Shown here: positions 25,313 to 32,683 of the stretch, one piece after another
Numbering within the stretch: the stretch's first letter is position 1
Layout of the letters: each line of letters begins with the position of its first letter
NCBI RefSeq assembly: GCF_014873955.1
Contig: NZ_JADBED010000002.1
Location: 1 to 64,000 of the forward strand
Origin: Nesterenkonia lutea
GTDB taxonomy: Bacteria > Actinomycetota > Actinomycetes > Actinomycetales > Micrococcaceae
Length of the DNA stretch: 64,000 nucleotides
Direction: 5' to 3'
Position numbers and translations under genes: made by a program
The notes under the pieces: model-generated
Told to the model about the DNA's origin: nothing
The model's input: only the letters and a program-made list of their open reading frames with translations
The model's database searches: none

Positions 25313-26703
25313 GCATTCACATCAGCATCACACCAGACGGCGCCGCCACGCTGCACGGCGACGGGACAGAACCAGAAACCTTGGTTGCTGCCACCTACGC
25401 CGAAGCCCAGGCCCAGGCGATAGATAAGCTCATCGCCCGCGCCAAGGCAGCAGGAGAACCGCTGCACGCAATCACCGACGAGACTCCCCCGACCACGCTG
25501 CGCATTGAACCCAGCGGCACAGTGACCCCGGTTCCCGCTGCCGAAGCTCCCTCCAGCTCACCAGCCCCGACCGAGGCCCAGCCCGAGCAGCCCAGCGCAG
25601 CGCCGGCAGAACCAGCGCGGGCAGAGGTGAAGCCGGCCGCGCCCGAGCAGCCGGTAGAGCCCACTCCCCCGCCGGCCGCAGCAGCGCCGGCACAGCCCGC
25701 CACACAGGCCCCCTCGCGGCCTAATCCTTTCACCGCGGATTCCTCTTCCGCTCCCGCGCCGGCCGCGAGCCGGCGGCAGGTTCGCGAACAGCGGCAGAGC
25801 TTCTTGAACCAGGAGCAGCGCGAGCAGCCAGCCACCGAAGGGTGGCGCGGCGTGCTGGCGAGCATGGGGATCCGTATCGCCCCCAGCGAGGCAGAGAAGG
25901 CCCAGCGAATCGACCGTCAGGCGGTCTCTCAGCACTGGCCCGGACCCCGAACTATCGCCATCGTCAACGGCAAGGGTGGAGCCTCAAAGACCCCGACGAC
26001 GATCCTGCTCTCAGCAGTGTTCGCCCGATTCGGTGGCGGCGGCGTGCTGGCCTATGACAACAACCAGACGCGCGGCACCCTGGGATGGCGCACCGAGCAA
26101 GGCCCCCACGACGCAACGATCCTGGATCTATTGCCGAAGGCCACTGACCTGCTTTCGACTGGGGCGCAGTCGGCGGATCTGGCGCATTTCGTGCACCACC
26201 AGACCACTGACCGCTACGACGTCCTGCGCTCAAAGCCGGTCGCCCTGGCCGAGGATCAGCGCGTCGATGCCGGTGATGTGGACGCCATTCACCAGGTCAC
26301 CAGCAAGTTCTACCGGTTGATCTTCATTGACTCCGGTAACGACGAGTCCGATCCACTGTGGAAGCGCATGATCGACCTCAGCGACCAACTCGTGGTGGCC
26401 ACCACCACCAAGGACGAGCACGCCGAGGCCGGAGCCCTTCTTCTGGAAGCTCTCGCGGACCGCGATGAGCGATCCGCAGCGCTGGCCGATGAGGCCGTGG
26501 TGATCGTCTCGGAATCCAACGACAGTGCGAAGGCCACCGAAGCGGCCGATGTCCGCGCCGGGTTCAGCAAGCTCGCTCGAGAAGCGGTCTCGATCCCGTA
26601 TGACCCGGCGATGGTTGATGGGGTGTTGCACTATGACGCGCTGCGCAGCTCCACGCAGCGCGCATGGTTGCGCGCGGGCGCAGCCGTCGCTCGTGGACTC
26701 TGA
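25309..26703 (+). CDS. MinD/ParA-like ATPase with proline-rich N-terminus
   Basis: A 464-residue protein. Residues 1-60 form a small domain, 75-150 are an Ala/Pro-rich linker, and 205-464 form a P-loop ATPase with IAIVNGKGGASKTPTTILL, a deviant Walker A close to ParA, and FIDSGNDESDP for Walker B. The catalytic loop has SKT in place of GKT. It closes the rightward operon of the secretion region and is separate from the partition ParA at 29282, so it more likely positions or regulates the transfer apparatus. Confidence 0.7.
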   Translation: MSIHISITPDGAATLHGDGTEPETLVAATYAEAQAQAIDKLIARAKAAGEPLHAITDETPPTTLRIEPSGTVTPVPAAEAPSSSPAPTEAQPEQPSAAPAEPARAEVKPAAPEQPVEPTPPPAAAAPAQPATQAPSRPNPFTADSSSAPAPAASRRQVREQRQSFLNQEQREQPATEGWRGVLASMGIRIAPSEAEKAQRIDRQAVSQHWPGPRTIAIVNGKGGASKTPTTILLSAVFARFGGGGVLAYDNNQTRGTLGWRTEQGPHDATILDLLPKATDLLSTGAQSADLAHFVHHQTTDRYDVLRSKPVALAEDQRVDAGDVDAIHQVTSKFYRLIFIDSGNDESDPLWKRMIDLSDQLVVATTTKDEHAEAGALLLEALADRDERSAALADEAVVIVSESNDSAKATEAADVRAGFSKLAREAVSIPYDPAMVDGVLHYDALRSSTQRAWLRAGAAVARGL

Positions 26704-26704
26704 T

Positions 26705-26734
26705 TCTGATTCAGCTTCGACACGCCGAATCAGA
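26705..26734. terminator. Hairpin behind the ParA-like gene
   Basis: TCTGATTC and GAATCAGA form an eight-base stem with a 14-base loop right behind the stop codon at 26703. No T-run follows, so it may be a weak terminator or a protein-binding site in front of the replication region. Confidence 0.35.
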
Positions 26735-26793
26735 TTCACTCAATTCAGGCCCCGCTCAGGTTTACTAGGGAACACAGTCGAGAGGAGAGGTCG

Positions 26794-26994
26794 ATGCCCC
26801 AGATCAACAAGGGTGATCGTGAAGTAGTCACTGTTCGCCTGCCCATAGAGCTCTTCCAAAAACTGGACACGTACGTGAAGCGTTCGCAGACCACCAAGAC
26901 GGACTTCGTTGGTGGACTCATCGCAGAAGCGCTCGAGCCCGTCGACCTCGAAAACTTGGACCGGCAACAGGAGAGGTTGCCACTCACCGCATAA
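26794..26994 (+). CDS. Small ribbon-helix-helix-like protein
   Basis: A 66-residue protein: VVTVRLPIELFQKLDTYVKR followed by TKTDFVGGLIAEAL, a standard RHH strand-helix-helix. The ATG follows GAGGAGAGG. It sits directly upstream of the replication initiator gene, separated by a terminator-like hairpin, so it may be a copy-number repressor of rep. No toxin adjoins it. Confidence 0.7.
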   Translation: MPQINKGDREVVTVRLPIELFQKLDTYVKRSQTTKTDFVGGLIAEALEPVDLENLDRQQERLPLTA

Positions 26995-26998
26995 AAGA

Positions 26999-27028
26999 AG
27001 AAGCGCCCACCTATCGGTGAGCGCTTCT
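26999..27028. terminator. Hairpin between the RHH gene and rep
   Basis: AGAAGCGC and GCGCTTCT with inner CACC and GGTG form a 13-pair stem around a four-base loop, with one mismatch. It lies five bases behind the stop at 26994 and is followed by TCC rather than a T-run. It could terminate the RHH transcript or act as an attenuator for rep. Confidence 0.5.
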
Positions 27029-27107
27029 CCAAAGCCTTTTCAGAACCGTTCGGTCGCCAAACAGTCCGGTTCTGAATCCAACATCCCGAAGGACATTGAA
27101 CCGATGA

Positions 27108-27123
27108 CTCCCATGCATGGGAG
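27108..27123 (+). promoter_or_regulatory. Palindrome covering the rep ribosome site
   Basis: CTCCCATGCATGGGAG is a perfect 16-base palindrome. Its right arm supplies the GGGAGG that precedes the rep GTG start at 27133 by eight bases. Folded in mRNA, it would hide the ribosome site, a common way to hold plasmid initiator synthesis low. Confidence 0.5.
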
Positions 27124-27132
27124 GCACCTTCT

Positions 27133-28356
27133 GTGCTTCCCACTGTAGCACCACGCGCCCAAAAGCCCCAGGGACTACGCAACGCCACGGCGTTTCGTGC
27201 TGCTTTCCTTGGCCATATCGGCACCGCTTGGGCGCGTGCGTCCAAGACCAAGACCGCTCCATCGGTCCGAATCAGCGCCACTGAGTTGGCGGATTTCGAG
27301 TTCTTCACCCCTTCGCGCTCGGTGGGTTCTGCACTGGTGATCGATATTGACCGCCCGGAGGCGCTGCTCGAGATTTTCGACACGATCCCGACCGAGATCC
27401 GACCTTCCTGGATCGTGGAGACACGTAAGGGTGCACAGGCAGGTTGGTTGATCGATCCCGTAGACCTTCGCCCGTCCGCGCGGGAACGCCCGGTCGCCTA
27501 CGCCCGCGCCGTCGGCGCTGCGCTGCGCGACGCGCTAGCCGGCGACGAAGCAGTAGACCCGTTGACCCCTGGGCGCGTGCGTAACCCTACATATCGGCGG
27601 GCTGAGTTGCGCGCACCCGCCACTCCCCCGGTCTATGGACTCAAGCAGCTACACCAAACGCTGAAAACCGCGGACCTATGGCCCGAAAGGAAGCGATTTA
27701 CCGGCCGTAGCGCCACCAAGGAGGCCCACCGGGCCGTCGCGGCCGCGATGGACACCGGGAATCGGAACCAGACCGTGTTCGACGTAGCGCGTCAAGTCGC
27801 CTATGCCGGTGGAGACTTCGAGGCGGTGGCATGGGAGACCAACGACGCCGCTCCCGAGCCGCTGCAAGCTGCCGAGGTACGCGGCATCATCCGCAGCATC
27901 GCCAGATACATGGTGAACCCCCGTGGACACCGCTCCGCCGTAGCCATGCCGTCGCAGATGCGGGAACTGCTCGCAGAGATGGGCCGGCGTGGTGGATTAG
28001 CCAATACGCCAGCGCAGCGCGCCGCCCGTGCGTTGGGGCCTAGAGCGTCCTCAGTCGTCCGCAGAGCCCGGGCCAACACTAAGGCCCGCCAGGCCCAAAG
28101 AATGCGAGCAAAAGGCCATTCAGCAGCCGCGATCGGGAGAAAGCTCGCCGCCTCCCGAGCCACGATTTACCGGTGGCTGCGCCGCCACGTCACCCATCAG
28201 TGCCGAGTCTCATTAGTGGAGCATCAGGTGTTCCGTGGACGCCCCCACAAGATCCAGCGGGTGTCCAACACCTACCCTGGCTCCCCCAGGGCTACCTGCG
28301 TGAGCTCCAAGAGGCGTTGCTACAGCCTGCCCCTATGGTCGGGGCGTCCGGTCTGA
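27133..28356 (+). CDS. repA: Plasmid replication initiator with primase C-terminal domain
   Basis: A 407-residue initiator of the actinobacterial theta-replication type. The N-terminal replicase domain includes ALVIDIDRPEAL near residue 70 and SWIVETRKGAQAGWLI near 97. A PriCT-type region follows (GNRNQTVFDVARQVAYAGG), and an HTH lies near 330-355 (SAAAIGRKLAASRATIYRWLRR). Relatives normally end soon after this HTH. Here about 55 extra, low-complexity-like residues follow, so the 3' end may be altered. The GTG start follows GGGAGG inside a palindrome. It marks the core as a plasmid or plasmid-derived element. Confidence 0.88.
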   Translation: MLPTVAPRAQKPQGLRNATAFRAAFLGHIGTAWARASKTKTAPSVRISATELADFEFFTPSRSVGSALVIDIDRPEALLEIFDTIPTEIRPSWIVETRKGAQAGWLIDPVDLRPSARERPVAYARAVGAALRDALAGDEAVDPLTPGRVRNPTYRRAELRAPATPPVYGLKQLHQTLKTADLWPERKRFTGRSATKEAHRAVAAAMDTGNRNQTVFDVARQVAYAGGDFEAVAWETNDAAPEPLQAAEVRGIIRSIARYMVNPRGHRSAVAMPSQMRELLAEMGRRGGLANTPAQRAARALGPRASSVVRRARANTKARQAQRMRAKGHSAAAIGRKLAASRATIYRWLRRHVTHQCRVSLVEHQVFRGRPHKIQRVSNTYPGSPRATCVSSKRRCYSLPLWSGRPV

Positions 28357-28947
28357 CAGCTCGGGAAGCGTGCTTCTGAGTCCTACGACTGTCTATCGAC
28401 GTAGACTGCCGCGCACTTGGGCCGCGGACCACTGAACCGTCTGACATTGGGCGCACGACTCGTAGTTCGAGGACCTCGCTACCTGATTCATACGTTCGGC
28501 CGGTGCGGGGAGTTGGAACCACCTCTCCCCCATCCTGATGCCCAGCGCGTTGGTGTCTTTGCTTAGCCCGATCTGGCTGCCGTCATTGGTCGATAAGACG
28601 ATGACGGCCGGTTGCGCAACCGCGGGTCAAAGATCCGCTCGGCCGACATGGAAAACGCCTTGACGTCGAGGAGCGTGACGTGCTCCGCTACCCTGGATTT
28701 CCGGTGATCCCGGGTAGCCTTGACGCCGTGGGAGTGTTTGATGGCGACTCCCCGAATATCGAACTCAGAGAGTTTCCGAACATCTATTGAGGGACGGGAA
28801 GGGCTCTTTGTTTGGGGCACCACTCCCCTATTGATCAGCCTGGGTCGTTTCTTGGTCAGTGCGCCGTCGAGGATAGCGATCACGACGGGCATCTATGCGA
28901 CTTAGTACCTATCGAACATATCGTCGATAACAACAGGGATCCAGGGT
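28357..28947. other. Gap between rep and centromere
   Basis: No gene here is convincing. A 109-codon minus-strand frame (28563-28892) lacks a ribosome site and any family signature. The region could hold the replication origin, since origins of this initiator family commonly lie beside the gene, but I see no clear iterons. Confidence 0.35.
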
Positions 28948-29262
28948 CTTACCGTAATACCGGGACCGGTAGATAGAGTCTTAACGGTTTAGGGGTACCG
29001 GTATATGTGGCGGCAGGGGTACCGGTATCCCGGTAGATAGCGGAATAGGCGTAGCGTTAGAGCGGTATAACGGTAGTACCCAAATACTGCGAAATACTCA
29101 GGGGCCTACCGTAATACCGGGACCGGTAGATAAGACTGTAACGATATAGAGGTACCGGTGTATACCGTGATAAGGGTAACGGTAGCCCGGTATATAGCTG
29201 AATAGGCGTGTCTTTACACCGGTATCACGGCATCGCGGTAATACTGGCAATGACGAAATACC
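28948..29262. repeat. Tandem centromere-like repeats (parC/parS candidate)
   Basis: Two tandem units of about 157 bp, beginning ACCGTAATACCGGGACCGG at 28951 and 29108, cover this stretch. Each unit contains many ACCGGTA, TACCGGTAT and CCCGGTAG motifs. The array ends about 20 bases before the parA start. Repeats directly upstream of a type Ib parA are the usual place and form of a plasmid centromere and of the site where the small partner protein represses the operon. Confidence 0.7.
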
Positions 29263-29281
29263 GCGATAGGGGAGGAGCTAG

Positions 29282-29869
29282 ATGCGCATTGCCATCGTTA
29301 ACAGCAAGGGTGGGGTAGGGAAGACGACCACCGCCATCTACCTCGCTACCGCCGCAGCGCGCGACGGCAGGGATGTAGAACTATGGGACGCAGATATTCA
29401 AGGGTCAGCAACCGAATGGGCCTCCCGCGCTCAAGACGAGGGGGAGCCCTTGGAGTACGAGGTCCACTCGGTATCGTTGCCGAAGCTTCGTCGCAAAGAG
29501 GCAAGGACCCCCTGGATCTTCGTCGACACTCCTCCGGGGCAAGCAGAAGTTATGCAAGCCGCAGTCGATTTCGCTGACTTCGTGATCGTTCCCGTTATGC
29601 CGGAACCAATGGGGCTCGACCGCGCCTACGCGACTCTCGATGGGTTGGCCCACGGGAAGGACGCGGCTCTGCTGCTGGGCGCCGTGGATAACCGAGAGAA
29701 GCTAACACTGACCACACGCGACGTACTTGCCGACGAGACTGCACCCCCAAAGTTCACCACAGAGATTCGGCGACGAACCGCGATCTCGCAGAACACCTAC
29801 TCACGACCACACAAGCTGTACGGATACGAGACCGTCTACAAGGAGCTTAAGGAGATCGCTGGTGAGTGA
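29282..29869 (+). CDS. parA: Partition ATPase ParA (type Ib)
   Basis: A 195-residue ATPase starting IAIVNSKGGVGKTTTAIYLA, the ParA deviant Walker A, with Walker B-like TPWIFVDTPPG near residue 80. It lacks the N-terminal DNA-binding domain of type Ia proteins. Together with the small RHH-like partner it would move plasmid copies to daughter cells. The ATG follows GGGGAGGAGC. The upstream tandem repeats are the likely centromere. Confidence 0.9.
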   Translation: MRIAIVNSKGGVGKTTTAIYLATAAARDGRDVELWDADIQGSATEWASRAQDEGEPLEYEVHSVSLPKLRRKEARTPWIFVDTPPGQAEVMQAAVDFADFVIVPVMPEPMGLDRAYATLDGLAHGKDAALLLGAVDNREKLTLTTRDVLADETAPPKFTTEIRRRTAISQNTYSRPHKLYGYETVYKELKEIAGE

Positions 29870-30092
29870 CATGAAATCGAAACTGGCCAACCGGCGTGCG
29901 CAGCAGCAAACGTCGGAGCCAAAGCCGACATTCACGCAGGCCCAGGGGAGCGCAGAGCAAACGAAGCGAACATCGTACGATCTCCCAGTCTCTGTTCACC
30001 GCCGTCTCAAACTTGCTGCGGTGGAGCAAGATCGGACGCAAGTCTCGATCCTCATCGAAGCCCTCAATGCTTGGCACGCCAGGCAGTCATAA
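29862..30092 (+). CDS. Small partition protein (ParB/ParG-like, RHH)
   Basis: A 76-residue protein with a flexible polar N-terminus and a C-terminal RHH-like domain, KRTSYDLPVSVHRRLKLAAVE, then TQVSILIEALNAW. The GTG at 29862 is preferred because AAGGAG lies seven bases before it; it overlaps parA by eight bases. ParG-type proteins bind the centromere repeats and stimulate ParA. Confidence 0.8.
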   Translation: MSDMKSKLANRRAQQQTSEPKPTFTQAQGSAEQTKRTSYDLPVSVHRRLKLAAVEQDRTQVSILIEALNAWHARQS

Positions 30093-30113
30093 ATACCGGA
30101 AGCGGTATTTATG
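30088..30113. terminator. Terminator of the partition operon
   Basis: CATAAATACCG, loop GAAG, then CGGTATTTATG form a perfect 11-pair stem overlapping the stop codon of the small partition gene. There is no long T-run. The CGGTA core echoes the centromere motif, so it might also bind the partition protein. Confidence 0.5.
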
Positions 30114-30161
30114 AGTCCAGGATTCTGGGGCACTCCCTAGCGCGGGACAAACTAGCGACGT

Positions 30162-30184
30162 TAGTGCGACAATAGGTTGCACTA
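30162..30184. promoter_or_regulatory. Operator candidate of the RES-Xre pair
   Basis: TAGTGC and GCACTA form an inverted repeat around an 11-base centre, 22 bases upstream of the antitoxin ATG. Antitoxins of this class repress their own promoter, and this is the only such repeat in the gap. Confidence 0.4.
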
Positions 30185-30205
30185 GACCTAGAGGAGGTGG
30201 CCCCG

Positions 30206-30568
30206 ATGAGTGAAACGGTTCGCACGCACTCAGCCGCTGAGTTCCCGATCAGGGACGTTTCAGAGATCGTCCAAGAACTCACAGAGGTCTTCGGGTCTTC
30301 GTTGCTGTCCTTCATTATGGAGGTGGACAGCCGGTCTCTGCAGCGTTGGGCCGGGGGTCACGGCATACGGTACGACTCAGAGAAGAGAGTTCGGGATCTC
30401 GACACCGTGGTCGCGTTCCTGCGGCAAAAAGAGGAGCCTGCCACGATCCGGGCGTGGTTCATGGGGATGAATCCGCAGCTCGATGATGCCTCTCCGGCTG
30501 AAGCCATCCGCGACGGCTCTGCCCGGGACGTCATGGCCGCTGCGCGTGCGTATCTCAATGCTGCCTGA
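30206..30568 (+). CDS. Xre/MbcA-type antitoxin
   Basis: A 120-residue antitoxin. The central part (SLLSFIMEVDSRSLQRWAGG) is the degenerate HTH of this group, and the end (AWFMGMNPQLDDASPAEAIRDG) is the toxin-binding domain. The ATG follows GGAGG by eight bases. It overlaps the RES toxin gene by 11 bases, giving coupled synthesis. A second, toxinless relative lies at 12029-12469. Confidence 0.85.
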   Translation: MSETVRTHSAAEFPIRDVSEIVQELTEVFGSSLLSFIMEVDSRSLQRWAGGHGIRYDSEKRVRDLDTVVAFLRQKEEPATIRAWFMGMNPQLDDASPAEAIRDGSARDVMAAARAYLNAA

Positions 30569-31244
30569 GCCCCTCGAAGCCCCGGCCACCAAGGACCTCT
30601 ATGACAAGCGGCTCTTCCGAGTCGCGCGAGCGGATAACCCCTTCTACTGGTCTGAGATCTCCGCCGAAGACAGCCCGCGCAAACACGCCGGCAACCGTTT
30701 CGACGTTCCCGGTCATGGGGTGCTGTACTTCGCTACCGACCTCGAAGGCGCCTACGCGGAGACCCTGGCCCGGTTCCGACCATCACCAGCCATCCGGAAA
30801 CACGTGGCAGAACAAGACCCAGGCTTCATGATGGTCGGGGGAGTGCCGCGTGACTGGCGAGAGAAGCGCACCATCGCAGAAGCGGTCCTCAGCGACCCCT
30901 TGCCTTTCCTTGATGTGGAGAGCCTCCACACCCACGAAGCTCTCACCACCGTCATGGCGGCAGAGCTGGTGGACCTGGGGGAGGGGGTCATCGACGTGGC
31001 CAGTGTCCGCGGACGGAACAGACTGCTGACACGGGCGATTGCGTCGTGGACCTTTGATCAGCGAGACGCCGCCGGTAGGCCCGTTTACGGGGGTCTGCGG
31101 TATCTCTCCCGCGTGGATACGCGGTTTGAGTGCTGGGCTGTCTTTGGTGGGGCCGAGTTCCGTGAGACCAAGACCAGCCCGATCGATCCCAATGCGCCAG
31201 AACTGGTCTCCATCGCGGAGCTCTACAAGCTGCGAGTCTTCTGA
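30558..31244 (+). CDS. RES-domain toxin
   Basis: A 228-residue RES-family protein. The conserved arginine lies in LYDKRLFRVARAD, a glutamate in GVLYFATDLEGAYAETLARF, and a serine region near the end (GGLRYLSRVD). RES toxins of this family consume NAD and stop growth. At 228 residues it belongs to the longer branch. It is neutralised by the overlapping upstream antitoxin and probably stabilises the element. A strong terminator follows. Confidence 0.85.
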   Translation: MLPEPLEAPATKDLYDKRLFRVARADNPFYWSEISAEDSPRKHAGNRFDVPGHGVLYFATDLEGAYAETLARFRPSPAIRKHVAEQDPGFMMVGGVPRDWREKRTIAEAVLSDPLPFLDVESLHTHEALTTVMAAELVDLGEGVIDVASVRGRNRLLTRAIASWTFDQRDAAGRPVYGGLRYLSRVDTRFECWAVFGGAEFRETKTSPIDPNAPELVSIAELYKLRVF

Positions 31245-31330
31245 CCCACACGCTGAAGCGTTTGGGGTTCTCTGCGGAGACCGAGAGCGGGGATCCCCAG
31301 AACGGTGCGGAGCAGCGTGTGGTGCACACA

Positions 31331-31369
31331 AAGGGAGCCTGGACGCGACCCTCGCGTCCAGGCTCCCTT
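31331..31369. terminator. Bidirectional terminator between RES toxin and Lsr2 genes
   Basis: A perfect 17-pair stem (AAGGGAGCCTGGACGCG with its complement) closes on the loop ACCCT. It lies between two genes that converge, at 31244 and 31393, so it can serve both. Confidence 0.8.
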
Positions 31370-31392
31370 CATCGGTGGGAGGGTGTTGTCGT

Positions 31393-31695
31393 TTAGCGTT
31401 TCTTCGCGTTGCGGTATGCCTCGACGATGTCTCGATGCAGCCGACCCCTCGCGGAGACCTGGTGGCCGTTCTTCACGGCCCACTCGCGAATCTGCCGTGC
31501 CTCATTCTGTGGCGACGGGGGAGCGATCGCCCGGCCTTTGCGGATGTACTTCTTCAGCGTCTCGCGCAGCTCTTTGGCGTGTTCCTCACTGAGGTCGATC
31601 TCGTAGAACCGAGCATCCAGACCAAAGGTGACCGTCTCCTTCGCTTCACTGCCGTCGAGATCGTCCACGAGAACCACTTCTACCTTCTGAGCCAT
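31393..31695 (-). CDS. lsr2: Lsr2-family nucleoid protein
   Basis: A 100-residue Lsr2. The N-terminal dimerisation strands (VEVVLVDDLDGSEAKETVTFG) and the C-terminal DNA-binding helix pair (REWAVKNGHQVSARGRLHRDIVEAY), whose RGR enters the AT-rich minor groove, are both intact. Such proteins silence foreign DNA. A copy carried on the element itself may act as a stealth factor. The ORF ends 24 bases from a shared terminator. Confidence 0.93.
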   Translation of the reverse strand: MAQKVEVVLVDDLDGSEAKETVTFGLDARFYEIDLSEEHAKELRETLKKYIRKGRAIAPPSPQNEARQIREWAVKNGHQVSARGRLHRDIVEAYRNAKKR

Positions 31696-32054
31696 CTCTA
31701 ATACCTAACTGTTAATTGATGAGGGGCGATATTTACATCGTCCAGCGCATCGCCTTCTGCAAGGAACGGTCCCGCAGAAGTGTTTGCGATTGTGAATACT
31801 CCTGAAAATGAAACTACAGGGTGAGACTTGAGGAAAGCTGAGCAAGACTGCGGGCCTCGTACGTGATTCGTCGACAGACTGTGGTTGCCCAGGGTGCCTC
31901 AGCAAACATTAGTTTTCTGAGACAGTCAGCAGAGCTTCCACGAGGCACCTTCAATTTCGCGTAAACCCGGCACTCGACCTGTCTTGAGAAGTTGTTTCGA
32001 CGCAATTTGTCTCACATGGACTCTTCGCGCATGTTTCTAAGGCATTCTTGTCCC
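31696..32054. other. Intergenic region between lsr2 and recombinase
   Basis: No gene is supported here. The region should contain the lsr2 promoter and, next to the recombinase gene, a possible resolution site. I could not define a convincing three-part res site by eye. Confidence 0.35.
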
Positions 32055-32630
32055 ATGAGGCTTTTGGGGTACACGCGGGTTAGTACGGCAAGTCAGGATT
32101 CACAGTTGCAGGTCGACGCGTTGCTCGGGGAGGGGGTGCAGCGTCGGGATGTGTTCTTCGATGTCACCTCCGGATCGAAGACCGCGGTCTCTCGTCCAGG
32201 GATGAAGAAGCTGCTGGAGCACGCCGAGTCCGGAGACACCGTGGTGGTGTGGCGCGTCGACCGGCTAGGCCGCTCATTGATTGACGTGCTGAACACGGTA
32301 AACCTTCTCCAGGAGAGGGGAGTGGCGGTGAAGTCCATCAGCGACGGGATTGACCCTGCAACCTCGACGGGACGGTTGATGCTGAACATGCTGGCGACCT
32401 TGGCGGAATACGAGCGGGAGCTCATTACTGAACGAGTCAACGCAGGCATTGCGGCCGCGCGACAGAGCGGTACACGGTTCGGCCGGCCACCCTCGGATCC
32501 TGCAGTGATCGCGGAGAAACTCCGGGTTGTTCAAGAGGCTCGGGCGCGAGGTCGAACTGCCACAGAAGCGGCGAAGCTCGTGGGGTGGAGCAGGGCGACC
32601 TTCTATAGACACCAGGGGTCGGCAGAGTGA
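32055..32630 (+). CDS. Serine recombinase (resolvase/invertase)
   Basis: A 191-residue serine recombinase. The catalytic serine is Ser10 in MRLLGYTRVSTASQ. The arginine-rich active-site strand VVVWRVDRLGRSLIDV, the ERELITERVNAGIAAAR helix and a C-terminal HTH (RTATEAAKLVGWSRATFYRH) are all intact. Length and layout fit Tn3-type resolvases and plasmid multimer resolution proteins. A plasmid this size would need dimer resolution, which is the simplest role. Confidence 0.92.
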   Translation: MRLLGYTRVSTASQDSQLQVDALLGEGVQRRDVFFDVTSGSKTAVSRPGMKKLLEHAESGDTVVVWRVDRLGRSLIDVLNTVNLLQERGVAVKSISDGIDPATSTGRLMLNMLATLAEYERELITERVNAGIAAARQSGTRFGRPPSDPAVIAEKLRVVQEARARGRTATEAAKLVGWSRATFYRHQGSAE

Positions 32631-32683
32631 GTGTTGGTCTCTCGGGCCGTTCTTCGACCTTCTACCGCAGACAATTGGGTACT

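Noticed and set aside
28563..28892. 109-codon minus-strand frame between rep and the centromere
   Set aside because: No ribosome site, no recognisable domain, and the opposite strand is equally open. Kept only as a remark.
28948..29262. CRISPR array
   Set aside because: The repeats are two long tandem units with short internal motifs, not equal direct repeats with unique spacers, and no cas genes are present.
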